From contig NC_044990.1 of assembly GCF_008728515.1 (NCBI RefSeq), positions 12,607,156-12,671,155 on the forward strand: DNA of 64,000 nt. Direction: 5' to 3'. Source of the DNA: Papio anubis. Taxonomy: Eukaryota > Chordata > Mammalia > Primates > Cercopithecidae. Both the position numbers and the translations under genes were made by a program. Numbering within the stretch: the stretch's first letter is position 1; each line of letters begins with the position of its first letter. Of this stretch, positions 13,130 to 25,215 are shown piece by piece. A model generated the notes under the pieces. That model saw only the letters and a list, made by a program, of their open reading frames with translations. It made no database searches and had not been told where the DNA came from.

Positions 13130-13590
13130 ACTTTAAAAATGCTCCCTCCTGTCTCCCTGCCATTTTATTGTGACTGACCTCCTGCATTCTTCCTTTACAT
13201 TCCAGCAAGCTCCAGCTGCTTCTGTTCCTGGCTCTGTACGCCAGTGTGGATGTGGCTCCCTCTGCCCAGACTGCCTGCAGCCAAATTCTTTCTCATGAGA
13301 ATTACTGGTTCTTCAAAGTCCTCTTCTGCTGTCATCTCCTCTGGGCGACCTCCTCTGAGCTCTCTGAGTAGGTGCTCACCACCACCACCCTGCCTCCAAG
13401 GACCTCTTTTCTGTCTCTTGGGTGCACACTTGTTCTTGCATTTATCACAATGGGTTGTCACTCATTCCTGATTAGCTCTCACATCTCCACAACTGTAAAA
13501 TACAATTTATAAGGGCTGTGTTAAGTTTTACTCATCTCCGTGTCTCTGCTGCCCAATCTGAAAATATAGGTGCTTAATGAATGTGTGCAG
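13130..13590 (+). mobile_element. LINE-2 3' region, sense
   Basis: The 'CTGCCATTTTATTGTGACTGAC' start and the end 'ATAGGTGCTTAATGAATGTG' (about 13567-13586) fit L2. The overlapping 88-codon (minus) and 75-codon (plus) frames at 13195-13471 are inside it and not genes. Confidence 0.6.
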
Positions 13591-14389
13591 AACCAACTTG
13601 CAGACTCTTCTATATGACACAGCTAAAGCCATGAGCTACTTCAATAGCTTTCCAAGACAGATGATGTGAGTGTCTTGGTAGCAGTGCATTATGCTTTTTT
13701 CATCTTCAGTTGTAAGTATATTAAGGATGAAAGATGTGTTTGTACTACTGTGAATGTTGCTGGAAGTAGCCCAGAAAGGAGAAATGAGATATCTAGCCCA
13801 CAGCTCACTGTTCCAGAGGCCTTCGTGTTGAGAATTGTTTCTAAGAAAAACAGCAGCATTTGATTGATGCAAAAATCACCCACCCATTTCTCTCTGTGGT
13901 GTCATTAAGAACTGTGGGTGTGTGGGTTTTTATTTTTTATTTATTTTGGCTTTTCTTGCAACAGGCAAAGGATGTAATGCTACAAAATGATGTATGATTT
14001 GTAGTTGGTTCAGCTGGGTAAGCATTGCTTTTTCTCAACCACTATGAAGTTATTTGTTCAATCAATCATTTTAACAGTGTACTACAAACCAGGAAATAGA
14101 TGGTTTAAAAAGAATAATACTTTGACAGAATCTGCTCAGAGCCCTCTGATGTTTATGAAACTCTGACTACCTACTGTGTAGATTTGTCTTAAAGAGAAAG
14201 TTTATAGAAGTCAAAATTATTTTATTCAAGAGGCTAGATATTTCTAAATTTGAGGAAATTCTCACTCTAATTGAAATTCTCACCTGCAATCTTTCTCTAT
14301 TTGCCCTTATCCCTTGTAACCCCTCCTCCTGGGAGAGACAAGAGGATCATAGAAAACAAGTTTGGGTTCGAAAATAGAGAACAGATAAC
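13591..14389. other. intergenic, repeat-poor
   Basis: No repeat or gene identified. Several overlapping short frames on both strands at 13636-13883 cancel each other as coding evidence. Confidence 0.4.
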
Positions 14390-14505
14390 ATGACCAGCAA
14401 ATGTGGGTTGAGTTTGGGTACTTTACCTACCTCAGTGACATTGGACAAGTATTTTCACCTCTTAGAATCTGTGTCCACAGTTGTAATTTTGGAATAAAAT
14501 GTGTC
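14390..14505 (+). mobile_element. MIR SINE, sense
   Basis: 'AGTGACATTGGACAAGTATT' followed by 'CACCTCTTAGAATCTGTGTC' is a diverged MIR core ('TGTGACCTTGGGCAAGTTAC ... CTCTCTGTGCCTCAG'). Confidence 0.65.
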
Positions 14506-16034
14506 TTGATTATATCTCAAAGAAAAAAATGAATTCCCAAAGAGTATGACCTTGAGGTCCTAGGCAGGCTGCAAATTTAGTTTTTGTCACTTCAGATATG
14601 AGACCTTTACTCTCAGGCTGTTTGGAACGAACCTGAAGAACCTGGGAGAGTTTGTCTCCTGCTGAGTTGACGTACAGACATGTGTGGAAACTCATTTGCA
14701 ATTTACACATATTAACAAAACATGGAACTGAACCACATGGCAGAGTGACTATAGAAAAACAATTTCTTTAAAATTCTCCTCAAGTGAATTGGTGCTTTTT
14801 GTGTTGTTCATTGTTGTCAGATTAGCAATGTGTTCATAATCCCTGTTACTCTACGTCTCCAAATCAAAAGTTGCCAAAGCCCACAGACTTAAGTCATGTG
14901 GTATCCTGGTATGCAACTGTCGAGTTGGAATTGCCCTGCTGGGGAATTCAAAAAGGACCATGACTTGGGAGTACAACATTCATTACTGCAGCTATACAGT
15001 AACAGAGCGGTATTCTGGGCTGACTCTTGGACCCTTACTTTGTTGGGGCTTATCCCTTTTCCAAAAAACCACCTGGCCCAGAGGCCCCACAGGTAGTTTG
15101 CCCATTTCCCTGCACAGCCAGGTTGTGCTCAGTGCTATAGAGGATTACTGCAAAAACTATCTTTCGAGATAGCTTTGGGATAATCTCTTTCTCCCGCCGT
15201 CTGCTCCATTCACTCATGAAGTCAGCTTCTCTCCTGACTTGCTTACAAAGTTTTAGAAGATGAAAAAGAAAGGAAGAAAAGCACAAGTGATAAGCATAGG
15301 CTAGGTATGAAAATGAGAAAACAAGTTTAAAAGCTCAGAGCAGTCTAAGCTGCGTAAGGTATGCAAAATTTAGCAGATCCAGAGAGAAGAGTATGAGACT
15401 TCAGTCATGGCCCCTACACCCGTGTCTGGGTGCAATTGTTTAAAGGCATTTTGTTCCTGACTAGCTACCTCATGTATTATCTTAATATCCCTGAAATTCG
15501 TAGTACAAAAAAACAATGACTAACCAATCAACAGCTTGTATTATTTTAGTGTAAATTCTTGGTAAACAACTTAGAAATTGCCTCTTCTTTTTTCCTGAAA
15601 AACCCACTTATAACTGCTGCTCATCCAAAGATATATTCCAGGCAACTTGAATCTATGTTCCTGGATGCCAGCCTCAAACTTTGAGTTTAAATTAAACTCT
15701 AAACTTCATTGTATTTTATTAATTTTGTTATTTAGGGTTGACAAAAGCAGTGCTAGAATTTATATATAGTGATTATAGTCCCTGAAACAAACATTGCAAT
15801 TTGCAGTCTCACAAGAGGATAGAATATTTAACATCAAGACTAGATTGGAAGACCAGAATGCATGGTCCCCTTATTGGCCACAATTACAGTAAGATGTCCA
15901 GTATAGTTTTCAAAGGTAACAGAAAACTAGAATGGTTTTAAAGAGTTGGATGCCTCATTGTCAGAGAGGATTAACGCAAAAGGTAGAGAGTTGGATGTGC
16001 TGACATTTAGTTTTGTTCTAACAAATTCATTCTT
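14506..16034. other. intergenic, repeat-poor
   Basis: No gene or nameable repeat. Open frames at 14896-15172 (plus) and 15050-15286 (minus) overlap in opposite directions and show no domains. Confidence 0.4.
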
Positions 16035-16115
16035 CATTTACATACTTGTTTGATGACCAGTAACTGAGCACCTACCACATGCCAGAGACTGATGGAAGAG
16101 AGGTTAAAAATTAAG
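16035..16115 (-). mobile_element. LINE-2 fragment, antisense (weak)
   Basis: 'AACTGAGCACCTACCACATGCCAGAGACTG' type text is the reverse L2 3' end. Short and diverged. Confidence 0.45.
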
Positions 16116-17160
16116 GTAAATTTTAGACAATAAATGATTAAATCTTTTGTACCATGAACCCATGAACTGTGTTCTTTATTTACTACTTGCCGTGGCTAAG
16201 TTGAATCATTTATTATATTTTACTCTGGAGAACATTGTGTTCAGTCCAGTTTGGCCTCCAAATTTTAAATCAGATATTTTGGATATGATTACAAATGTTT
16301 CTATACAGGACAAGAATGATAATTGAAGGAAAGCAAGATCGATGAGAATACAGTAATCCCCTCTTAGCCGCAGGAAAGGTAGACCTATGTGCTAATTTCA
16401 GAATTACATGTCCCTGTTTGTATGATTACTATATGAATGAATGCTGTGTTTATACATGTTAAATATTTATGCAAATAGAGTTTGGTTTAGAGTCACCAGG
16501 CTCCTCTGGCAGGGATGATAGAGAAAAGATTACATCATTAGCTATTAACTATTTCCAGTCTTTTATTGTACCATGAAAGAAGGACACAAAATGATTTTGT
16601 CTATGACTCATGCTCACTCTCTAAGTAACCCCTGTCGCTCTCAGAGAATATTTTGTTGTTTTCCCTTCCTCAGTTTTTTAGTGAAGGAAACCATGTCTTA
16701 ATCATACTGAATTCCCAGGTCAGCAGGCACTCAATAAGGTATAATGAATAAATTATAGCAATGTAATGTGTGCCCTGGTAATGAGGGCTGAAACCTCTTG
16801 TTGAGTTGCTGAGCTAGAGCAATCTATGCTGGTAAGAACCTGGTTTTGGTGAGAGGTGACTGTGGATCATGGGGAGTAGGAGAGGCTGGATCTGTTTTGT
16901 GATAAGACCCAAAAGCAGCCCTTAGACTGAACTGTTTCACTGACACTTGTCAGCTGATGAGAAGATAGCAGGCAGAGGATGGAGCAGGCATGAACAATGA
17001 GGGGTAGAAAGGCGTGGCCTCCGTAAAGAATAAGTGATCTCTCCTCACCTGGTGAGGACAGGTCAGACTACAGAGTAGATGCTAACAGAACTGGCAAGGT
17101 CTGCTCATATACTCTGATGATTCAATAAATGGAATAATATTTATGCAGGTATGTTTTCTA
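16116..17160. other. intergenic, repeat-poor; possible L2 end at 16590-16755
   Basis: The end 'GTCAGCAGGCACTCAATAAGG' near 16720-16740 resembles an L2 3' terminus. Otherwise no gene or repeat was recognised. Confidence 0.4.
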
Positions 17161-17399
17161 AAATCTATCACTGACATCATTTTCACTATCCTTTCCTTTC
17201 ATGATTACCTTTGCAATGTTATACTTGACAGCAGTGAAGAGCAGTCGTAGGAAATATGTGAAGAATGGTGCCCAGGGATATTTCTCATCTTTTATTAAAA
17301 TTTTTATGTATCAAGAGCTGATGTCTGATATCTGACTGGCTCTGATATATTCAGATTGCAAGTGTTCGTCTTCATGGCTGTCTCATAGCATTTTTCTTG

Positions 17400-17530
17400 A
17401 TTAATGTAACTACTAGCATTATTTTGCTCTGAGCATCTGGAGGGCAGGGGATATGCTTTATTTATCTCTGTGTCTTCAAGCCCTAGGAAAGCTACCTGGA
17501 ATTATAAACTCTCAATAAATATTTATTATA
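17400..17530 (+). mobile_element. LINE-2 3' end, sense
   Basis: 'GGAGGGCAGGGGATATGC', 'TATCTCTGTGTCTTCAAGCC' and 'CTCAATAAATATTTATT' are the L2 terminus. Confidence 0.65.
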
Positions 17531-18041
17531 GAACAAAATAAAGGAGAAGAAAAAGAAGGGAACTTTGACATTGTAACAGACCTTTATGAATGCCTCCTGT
17601 TGGTGGCTTCTGTGGAGGTCTCCCATCCACTGAGGGATGCTGCTGTGTTTAGTGTTTGTGAGAGTCCTGAAAACAAGTTAATCCTACTGTTGCTCACCTG
17701 AGATACAAATCCCTTGGCCTGCTGTCAATCAAGCAAAATGATCAACTCCTTCCAGAGAGGCCTGTGCCTTTGTTCAGACGGGACCTGCTGGGACAGTCTT
17801 TTAGCAATACTGAGGTTGGAAAATTCCACCATGCTTCACATTTTTTTTTCAAAGTATTATAAGCCCTTTGGGCTTCTTTCCTTTCTCATAATCTCATGCC
17901 ACGTGTCACTATGTGAATTATTTCATCTGGCTCAAAATTATGTAATCCACTGCTCTTCCTTTTCCTTTGCTTCCCTTCCATTTCATTCCCGCTTTCCCCT
18001 TTGAGAACTTGGAGCATTTAATGTAGTAAATGAAATCTTTG
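17531..18041. other. intergenic, no gene recognised
   Basis: A 96-codon frame at 17714-18004 (plus) has no domain, no upstream promoter sign and no repeat match. It is most simply a chance frame. Confidence 0.4.
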
Positions 18042-18046
18042 ACATC

Positions 18047-18448
18047 TGTGTTAAGTTGTTCTTGCATTGCCAAAAATAAATATCTGAGACTGGGTAATTG
18101 ATAAGGAAAAGAGATTTAATTGGGTCATGGTTCTGCAGGCAGTACAGGAAGTATGGTGTCGGCATCTGCATAGCTTCTGGGGAGGCCTCAGAGAGCTTTT
18201 ATTCATGGCAGAAGGCAAAGTGGGAGCAAGTGAGAGAGTGTGAGGGAGGAGGTGCCAAACACTTTTAAAAGACCAGATCTTATGTGAACTCAGACTGAGA
18301 GCTCACTTACCACCAAAAGGATGGCCCACGCCATTCATGAGGGATCTGTCTCCATGATCTAAACACCTCTCACCAGGTCCCGCCTCTAACACTGGAGATT
18401 ACATTTCAGTGTGAGATTCAGGTACAGACAAACATCCAAACAGTATCA
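18047..18448 (-). mobile_element. MaLR LTR (MST/THE1-type), antisense, with 5-bp TSD
   Basis: A 402-bp LTR that reads, in reverse complement, like MST/THE1: 'GAGACTGGGTAATTGATAAG', 'GGGGAGGCCTCAGAGAGC', 'CATTCATGAGGGATCTG'. Direct repeats ACATC at 18042-18046 and 18449-18453 give the 5-bp duplication typical of ERVL-MaLR. Confidence 0.92.
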
Positions 18449-18570
18449 ACATCTTTAACTTCTTTGTTGAGAGCCCCTTGCACCTCCTTGCTTGAACTGA
18501 AAGCTGGCATCCCCTTGAAGATACAGAATGTTAATTGGCCCTTTTAGATGGATTTGGTTTATTCTTCCAA

Positions 18571-18593
18571 CCTCGAGTAGAAACCTCGAGTAG
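18571..18593. repeat. short tandem duplication, 13-bp period
   Basis: CCTCGAGTAG occurs at 18571-18580 and again at 18584-18593. Confidence 0.8.
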
Positions 18594-18651
18594 ATTCAGG
18601 CTGAGATTTAATCTCAGTAATCTTTGTATTCTCCATGCCACTCTTTTCTGT

Positions 18652-18947
18652 TTCTTTTTTTTTTCTTGAGACTGAGTCTCACTCTGTCACCCAGACAGAA
18701 GTGCAGTGGCACAATCTCAGTTCACTGCAACCTCCACTTCCTAGGTTTAAGTGATTCTCGTGTCTCAGCCTCCTAAGTAACTGGGATTCCAGGCGTGTGC
18801 CACCATGCCCAGCTAATTTTTTGTATTTTTGGTAGAAATGGAGTTTCACCATGTTGCCCAGGCTGATCTCACACTCCTGGGCTCAAGTGATCCACCCCTG
18901 GCTGCTCAAAGTGCTGGGATTACAGGTGTGAGCCACCGTGCCCGATC
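18652..18947 (-). mobile_element. Alu SINE (AluJ-like), antisense
   Basis: Diverged reverse-complement Alu with T-rich tail at the left and the head ('GAGCCACCGTGCCC') at about 18931-18944. Confidence 0.93.
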
Positions 18948-19690
18948 TTCATGCCACTGTTGAAGCATTTGTCCTTCTTCCTCATGTAAAAACGATGGCT
19001 CCTTAAATTCAGCACCTCTTCTGGCAGCTGTAAACTCTTAATATCTTCTACTTGCACTGTGGCAACATTTATTATTCTTAGTATTCCAAAGTCTGTGTCT
19101 CTTATCCAGACCTCCACTTTGAAGTTTGGATGGCAATATTCAAGCTCTTCCTCTACAATTCTATTTGGATGGCCCATAGACATCTTAGACTCAAGGCGAC
19201 CGGGACTGAATTCATTTTGAACCACCCTCATGTTCACCTCCAAGCCTGCTATTATCTGGAATGATCCATATTTTTACTGATAGAAGCTATCTGGTTCACT
19301 CATTCATCCTCATTTGAGCCATAGGGAATCATTTGAGCACGGGGAACCAGATAGCAATGCTTAATAACAAAGAATTCTACATTCTAATTATGCTCTCCTG
19401 GTCTCCCTTACGATCACCACACAATAATCAACTTATGAATAACATTTATCCTGCCCTTATGCTGAAGTTAATAGATTTTCCAGTCTGTATTATTTGCATG
19501 GACCCAAGGAGCTATTACCACTTTTATGTTCATAAAACATAAGTACCATCTTTTTTGACCTAATACGGGTAGATTCCCAGTAGTAAAAATAACAGTGGGG
19601 CTTTATATGAAATAATTTCTAACAGGAAGTAATTTATTCTTTCTTCGAATCCTCATAACACCTTTAATCTAATTCCTTGGGTATCTATTT
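18948..19690. other. intergenic; 107-codon minus-strand frame of unknown meaning
   Basis: The frame 19243-18920 (minus) ends in the Alu. Its non-Alu part is rich in charged residues but shows no domain I know. Text near 19110-19200 resembles the L2 'ACCTCCACTTTGAAGTTTGGATGGC' type region, so an old repeat is the likelier origin. Confidence 0.4.
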
Positions 19691-19699
19691 CTTTGTGTG

Positions 19700-20150
19700 G
19701 AATACAGCGATGATTTCCTTAGGTTTGGACCCCTTGGATGCCTCACGAGTGGGAGATTCACAGTGCATGCTTGGTGGTTGTCATGAGAAAAACCTGGGAT
19801 TGTAATTTCCCCCCACCTCCGAACTGGGAAGGGGCCAAGAGACCAAGGAATGACTTGGATGAATCCAGCTTGATGAGTAGATGAGTTTATTAAGACTTGT
19901 ATATAGGGCAATCCTGGGTGGCAACACACAACTCCTCTGTCACCTGTCTCTCAGCAGCTTTTAAGCTAATTTTCTGGCTATTTGCATACTGTGTATTTGC
20001 AATGAGACTATTTTCCTTGGTATGTTCCCACCTACATTCTGGGATGTTTGGGTTCTCAGGGACACCTGCTCCTCGGCTGAGCACCATGGTCTTAGCTCAC
20101 TGCCTGGCCTTTGTGGTTCAAGCAGTGGATGTACACCCTTAAACAACCTG
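19700..20150 (-). mobile_element. possible antisense LTR
   Basis: Moderate GC text with a reverse AATAAA (TTTATT at 19886-19891) and a layout like LTRs I have seen in reverse orientation. No clear TG...CA ends or duplication. Overlapping frames on both strands at 19669-20288 are probably incidental. Confidence 0.35.
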
Positions 20151-20299
20151 ATGGGGGACCTGTCACACTACAGTGGTGGTGTGATGGTCTCCTCACTGGC
20201 TTCTCCCAAGGCATTGCTTTCTAATGCACCAAATAACAACAGGAGCAATTTATGCCACATCTTCTGTCCCGTCACTCCGTGTAAATAAATGCAAACCCA

Positions 20300-20689
20300 T
20301 TGAGGTGTTTTGGGGAAGTGTATAATCCTTATGGTTTGGTAAATGTTTAATCATTACAATATTTTCATCTGGGTCACTGTCATTGCTGGCCAAAAATTCA
20401 TATTCTAGGAAGATGCAGTGCTTGCATGGATTCACCCTCAGTTCTTAACTAATCTTCCTTGTGACATTTGTACTGTACCGGATGGCATTTGTATCATAAA
20501 ACAGAATATAAATAAATACACACACTACAAACTACAATTTGTTATAGTAATATTAGCGAGCACACACAGCTGTACTTTATTGAGATAGCAGCTTTTTATG
20601 ATATTGGGGAAATCAAGATGAAGGGATGCTTCAGAGTCTGCTCATAGGGAAAATACATTCCCTGGACAACTATGAAGAGGAGTTGGGAT
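20300..20689. other. intergenic, no gene recognised
   Basis: AT-rich text without an identified repeat. Confidence 0.4.
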
Positions 20690-20999
20690 TTATTTATTTA
20701 TTTATTTATTTATCTATTTATTTATTTATTTATTGAGACGGAATCTCACTCTGTCACTCAGGCTGGAGTGCAGTGGGCTCACTGCAACCTTTGCCTCCCG
20801 GGTTCAAGCAATTCTCCTACCTCAGCCTCCTGAGGAGCTGGGACTATGCCGCTACGCCTGGCTAATTTTTTGTAGTTTAGTAGAGACAGGGTTTCACCGT
20901 GTTGCCCAGGCTGGTCCCGAACTCCTGAGTTCAGGCAGTCTGCCTCCCTCGGCCTCCTAAAGCGCTGGAATTACAGATGTGAGCCAGCGTGCCCAACCA
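20690..20999 (-). mobile_element. Alu SINE, antisense, with (TTTA)n tail
   Basis: The A-tail has become a (TTTA)n microsatellite with one TCTA interruption (about 20690-20734). The Alu body runs 20735-20999 and is diverged. Confidence 0.93.
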
Positions 21000-21930
21000 G
21001 GAGTCGGGATTTCATACATGCATTGAGAGAGCTGCTGAGGCCAGCAGATATATGGGGTTTTTTTCTTTTCGGAACCCTCTCATTTTAGCAGATCCACCAA
21101 AGTGACCATAAGTACCCTCTCCCAATCCAGCCTTTGAAGAGAACTCATGTGCATCTCACAGCTTCCTCTGACAGCAACAGCGTATAGCCTGTCATACCAT
21201 CATTTTGCAAGTGTCCAACTTTGAAAAGTTTTACATTTTAGTGAACCTTAATTAAACCATTTTATGAGCATAAAGGATCACAATTTTTAAATGATTATAA
21301 TTTCAGTAACTAAAGAAATACAGATAGACAAAATGTCCTTTATATTAATCTCACTACACTCAGACACTTGCGATCTTGAAGTATTCTAATTAAACTTTCA
21401 TTATCTTAGTGCTTAAAGGAGAAGTCCTATTCCTAATGCAGGCAGTTTGCATTTGTAAGTTCTGACAAGCTGCTTGGTACCAGACAGTCAAAAGTGATGA
21501 ACAGTCTCGGCAGATTAAAATGTAAATTTGATTGAAGAAAACAACCTACAAAAATTTATGCTTCTGTATAATCTATGTGATTAAATGTTACTTGTTGCAA
21601 AGCTAATGTTTCTGACACTTTCAATTACAGCTTTTGGAAATTTTATTCCACATCATTTAATCTATTTTAAATAACTCTCCCTTTTAAGCTTTGCACATAG
21701 TGATGTATATTTAGCATCAACCTCCAATGCAAATTTGGAAATAATCCATGTCCAGTCTACAACAAAACTCAGTTTATATGGGGATAACAAGCTTTAAAAG
21801 CTAAACCTTCAATTCTTTCTCTTAAGAGTAAAGAAGTATTTAGTCTCAGCATGATTACTCTTGTCCTTTCTAAAAAAATGTTAAAAAACACATAACATAA
21901 AATTTTAGTAAAACTGTGATAACTATTATT
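21000..21930. other. intergenic, repeat-poor
   Basis: No gene or repeat recognised over about 0.9 kb of AT-rich sequence. Confidence 0.4.
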
Positions 21931-21934
21931 CCCA

Positions 21935-22500
21935 TTGTCATGTAACAGATATCCAGAACTTTCTCATGTTGTAAATGGGAAACTTTGTACACATCGAATA
22001 ACAACTCTCCATTTCTCTCTACCCTCAGCTCCTGGCAACCATCATTCCACCTTACGTTCTGATGAGTTTGAGGACCTTAGATACCTCATGTAAGTGGAAT
22101 TATACAGTATTTGTCTTTTTGTGAGTGGCTTATTTCATCTAAGATCATATCCTTAAGGTTCATTTATGTGGTAATGTGTGACAGGATATCCTTTGTGAAG
22201 GCTGCATAATATTCTATTGTATGGATATACCACATTATCTTTATCCATTCATCTGTGGATAGACATGTGGGTTGCTTCTACCTCTGGGCTGTTGTGAATA
22301 ATGCTGCAATGGACACAGGTATACAGAAATCTCTTTGGGATCCTGCTTTCAGTTCCCTTGGATATATTCCCAGAAGTGAGACTGCTGGATCATATAATAA
22401 TACTATATTTTACCTTTAGAGGAACCACTATAGTGTTTTCCACAGCAGCAGCAGCAGCAGCAGCAGCAGCATTTTACACTCCCACAAAGCTATTGCCATT
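21935..22500 (-). mobile_element. LINE-1 (L1M) fragment, antisense, with internal (CAG)9
   Basis: Reverse complement of the end of L1 ORF2: 'GGCTGCATAATATTCTATTG', 'GGTTGCTTCTACCTCTGGGC', 'TGAATAATGCTGCAATGGAC'. Nine perfect CAG units sit at 22443-22469 where the L1 consensus has only a short CAGC-rich stretch. Confidence 0.9.
22443..22469 (+). repeat. (CAG)9 trinucleotide repeat
   Basis: Nine uninterrupted CAG units, followed by CATTTTACAC of the L1. It forms a run of alanine codons in one frame, which is not evidence of a gene. Confidence 0.97.
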
Positions 22501-23204
22501 TTTATGACAGATTATATTAGCTAAATATTGAATAATACTAGTAATTATTTTAAAATAAAATACTAATCATATAAGATTGTTAGACAGCTATAGAGCCGAG
22601 CTTCCAGTGCTTGCATTAGTTTGTAACAGTGAATTTAGTGATGTGCTGTTTTGCCACTGTCCAAGTTTTGCTTCGTTTTGTTTTAATTCATGGATTTGAA
22701 GTGTCAGAACGCTGTTCTATAATAAGCCAATTGAAATGAAATTTCCATGTAATGCAAAGAAAATTATAAGCCTAGGAAGAAAATTGCCATTTCTGAATTA
22801 TTTCCTCAGTCTGAGGAAAATTAGAAGTGAGTTTCTATGGTTCTGGTTGACTGATAATGCTCCACAAAGTGAGTCAGGCCTCCCTGTCAGCTGTGACCTC
22901 CTACCGAGATAAGAGGCTCCTTATGTTGACATTCAACCTAGGATGTGGCATTACATCTCATTATAGAACTTTACTTCTTGTTCTGGTTCCTATTTGAACC
23001 AGTGTTATAGGGTCACTCCTGTTGCAAAGGGTCCTGCAGTCTTCCTTGCTTTTTATGAAAAAACAATGCCCAACTCTCTGAATTTGTGTGTGGGGTGTGT
23101 GTATGTGTGTTTGTGTGTTTGTGTGTGTGTGTGTGTTGTCAGTATGGGAACTTTATCATGGGTTTCAAGGTGGGAAAATGATTTTGTACACATAAAAGCA
23201 TTTT
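22501..23204. other. intergenic; (GT)n microsatellite
   Basis: Imperfect GT/TTTG microsatellite at about 23085-23139. No gene recognised. Confidence 0.6.
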
Positions 23205-23512
23205 AGCCTTTGATTAATCTATAAATTTAATTCAATTCCTATCAAAATTCAGCAAGGTTCCTATAGACAAAAACAAGCTTATTTTAAAATGTATATGGAA
23301 AGTCACAAATCCTATAATAGATAAGAGGATTTTGAAAAAGAAGAATCAAGTTGGAGGAATCACTGCACCTGATTTTTTTACTATATAGCAGTTATCAAGA
23401 TGGTATGGTATTGTGAGAGGGATAAATGGATAGATCAATGGGACAGAACAGAGAACCTAGAAATAAACCATGCACATATGCTCAACTGATTTTAAAAAGC
23501 ACCTTGTGCCTT
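23205..23512 (+). mobile_element. LINE-1 (L1M) ORF2 fragment, sense
   Basis: 'TTCAATTCCTATCAAAATTC', 'TATATGGAAAGTCACAAA', 'GATAGATCAATGGGACAGAA' and 'CTAGAAATAAACCATGCAC' are the C-terminal L1 ORF2 region. Stops break the frame. Confidence 0.9.
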
Positions 23513-23574
23513 ATATGAGCACAAAATCATATTTTTATTGATTTCAGCCTCTTGTGCCTCTGGGTTTTTGTTTG

Positions 23575-23690
23575 CAGTGTCATCTCTGCAAACTGCACAT
23601 TTCTCCTCTCTTCAGAGAAGCCTTCGCTGACTCTTCCAGCCTGAAGTAGTATCTTCTACTTCTAAGCTTAGGAAGAAGCATTTCATATTT
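23575..23690 (+). mobile_element. LINE-2 fragment, sense (weak)
   Basis: 'CTTCAGAGAAGCCTTCGCTGACTC' type text is the L2 3' region. Confidence 0.45.
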
Positions 23691-24111
23691 CGGCTTCTCA
23701 TTCAAGCCAGGGGTCCATAATAGGAAATGAAGAGATTTTAGCATTCACAATGAAAGCAAGAGACTATAGTAGAGGAAAAGCTAGGACTGCTGAGATTATT
23801 GTAGCCTGGTTTTCTCCACTGAGCTTCAAAACTTTTCTGAGAGTGGTCAATAGAATGGGTTGTAAGCTCATTGAGGCAAGAGCGGTTTCTGTCTCATTCA
23901 GTGCTACATGAGTTTGCCGTGTGAATTGAGTGCCCATGCTGCCAGGCACTGAGCTACCTAGACACACACAATCTTTGAACCTCTGTATCCCTACCCTACC
24001 AGCTAGCAGAGAGCAGACCCTCAAATCCCACCCTCAAGAAGTATTTGTGGACAGATTGACTGAATGACTAGGCTGAGGCTGTAGAATCAGAGAAACAAAT
24101 AAGAACACATA

Positions 24112-24412
24112 GCCGGGTATGGTAGCTCACACCTGTAATCCCAGCACTTTGTGAGGTTGAGGTGGGTGGGTCACCTGAGGCCAGGAGTTCGAGACAAGCT
24201 TGGCCAACATGGTGAAACCCCATCTCTACTAAAAATACAAAAATTAGCTGGGTGTGGTGGCAGGTGCCTGTAGTCCCAGCTACTCTGGAGGCTGAGGCAG
24301 GAGAATTGCTTGAATCTGGGAGGCAGAGGTTGCAGTGAGTGGATCACACCACTGCACTCTAGCCTGGGGGACAGAATAAGACCCGTAAACAAAACAAACA
24401 AACAAACAAAAA
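24112..24412 (+). mobile_element. Alu SINE (AluS-like), sense
   Basis: Dimeric Alu from 'AGCCGGGTATGG' to the end of the right monomer. It has an (AAAC)n tail at about 24390-24412. A small deletion in the right monomer is visible near 24336. Confidence 0.95.
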
Positions 24413-25110
24413 CCACGTGATAGAAACTGAACCCAAAAGAGAACCTACAATAGAATATTCTTCTTCACCTCATGTTTATCTAGACTAGTCTTCCAAACCC
24501 AACATTTATGTTTCAACTGACCTTCTATTTGATATAAAAAATGGGTCTCTGGCTACTAAACAGTTGCAGCCTGAGAGCTCAGGTCTCCAATACTGTGGCG
24601 TATGAATAAAGCAGAGTGAGCACTCTTCTTTGTGATTTCCATGTGGCTTGACACATACTAGTCCCTGAACAGATTCCCCACTGAGTGAGGGTCACGCCTT
24701 CACTAGATGGGGCAAATATACAGTGCACTGCAGCTAATTCTAAAATGCACAAATGCCTAGAGAATGCCAGAAGTGAAAAGCTACTGCCTCAGGGTACAGC
24801 AGAGAAAATTATAAACATTTGCAGCATCACAGCTCAGTGCCACGCCTGGCCGCCTGCCTGAAGTCCTCTGGTAACTGCATTCACATCTGAAAAGGATGTG
24901 AGGGTTAATTTCTTTAGAAACATTTTTTTTCGTAGAACTCCTTGGTTGTCTCAATGGTAATTTATGTAGCAAAAATTGTAAAAACGTAAGTCATTGGTCA
25001 GCCATCATATAAAACTATACTTTTGGTTACCAATAAAGAGATTGTGAATAAGCATGTTCGAATCCAAAAACAATTCTTAAAGTATTATTTTAGAGTCTAT
25101 GTTTTGGTAG
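24413..25110. other. intergenic, no gene recognised
   Basis: No repeat named with confidence; short frames only. Confidence 0.4.
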
Positions 25111-25111
25111 G

Positions 25112-25215
25112 ATGGCCAGATAAAACACAGGATGTCTGGTTAAACTTGAATTTCAAATAATAAAAAATGTTTTACTGTAAGTATGTCCCTTTCAACATGT
25201 GGAACATACTTTATA
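25112..25215 (+). mobile_element. half of a palindromic DNA transposon (MITE-like)
   Basis: 'GGCCAGATAAAACACAGGAT', 'TTGAATTTCAAATAATAA' and 'AAGTATGTCCCTTTCAACAT' match the left arm of the inverted-repeat element at 57.44-57.66 kb. The right arm is absent. Confidence 0.6.

Noticed and set aside
22301..22507. Polyalanine-containing 68-codon frame
   Set aside because: It is the CAG repeat in an antisense L1 read in the GCA frame.
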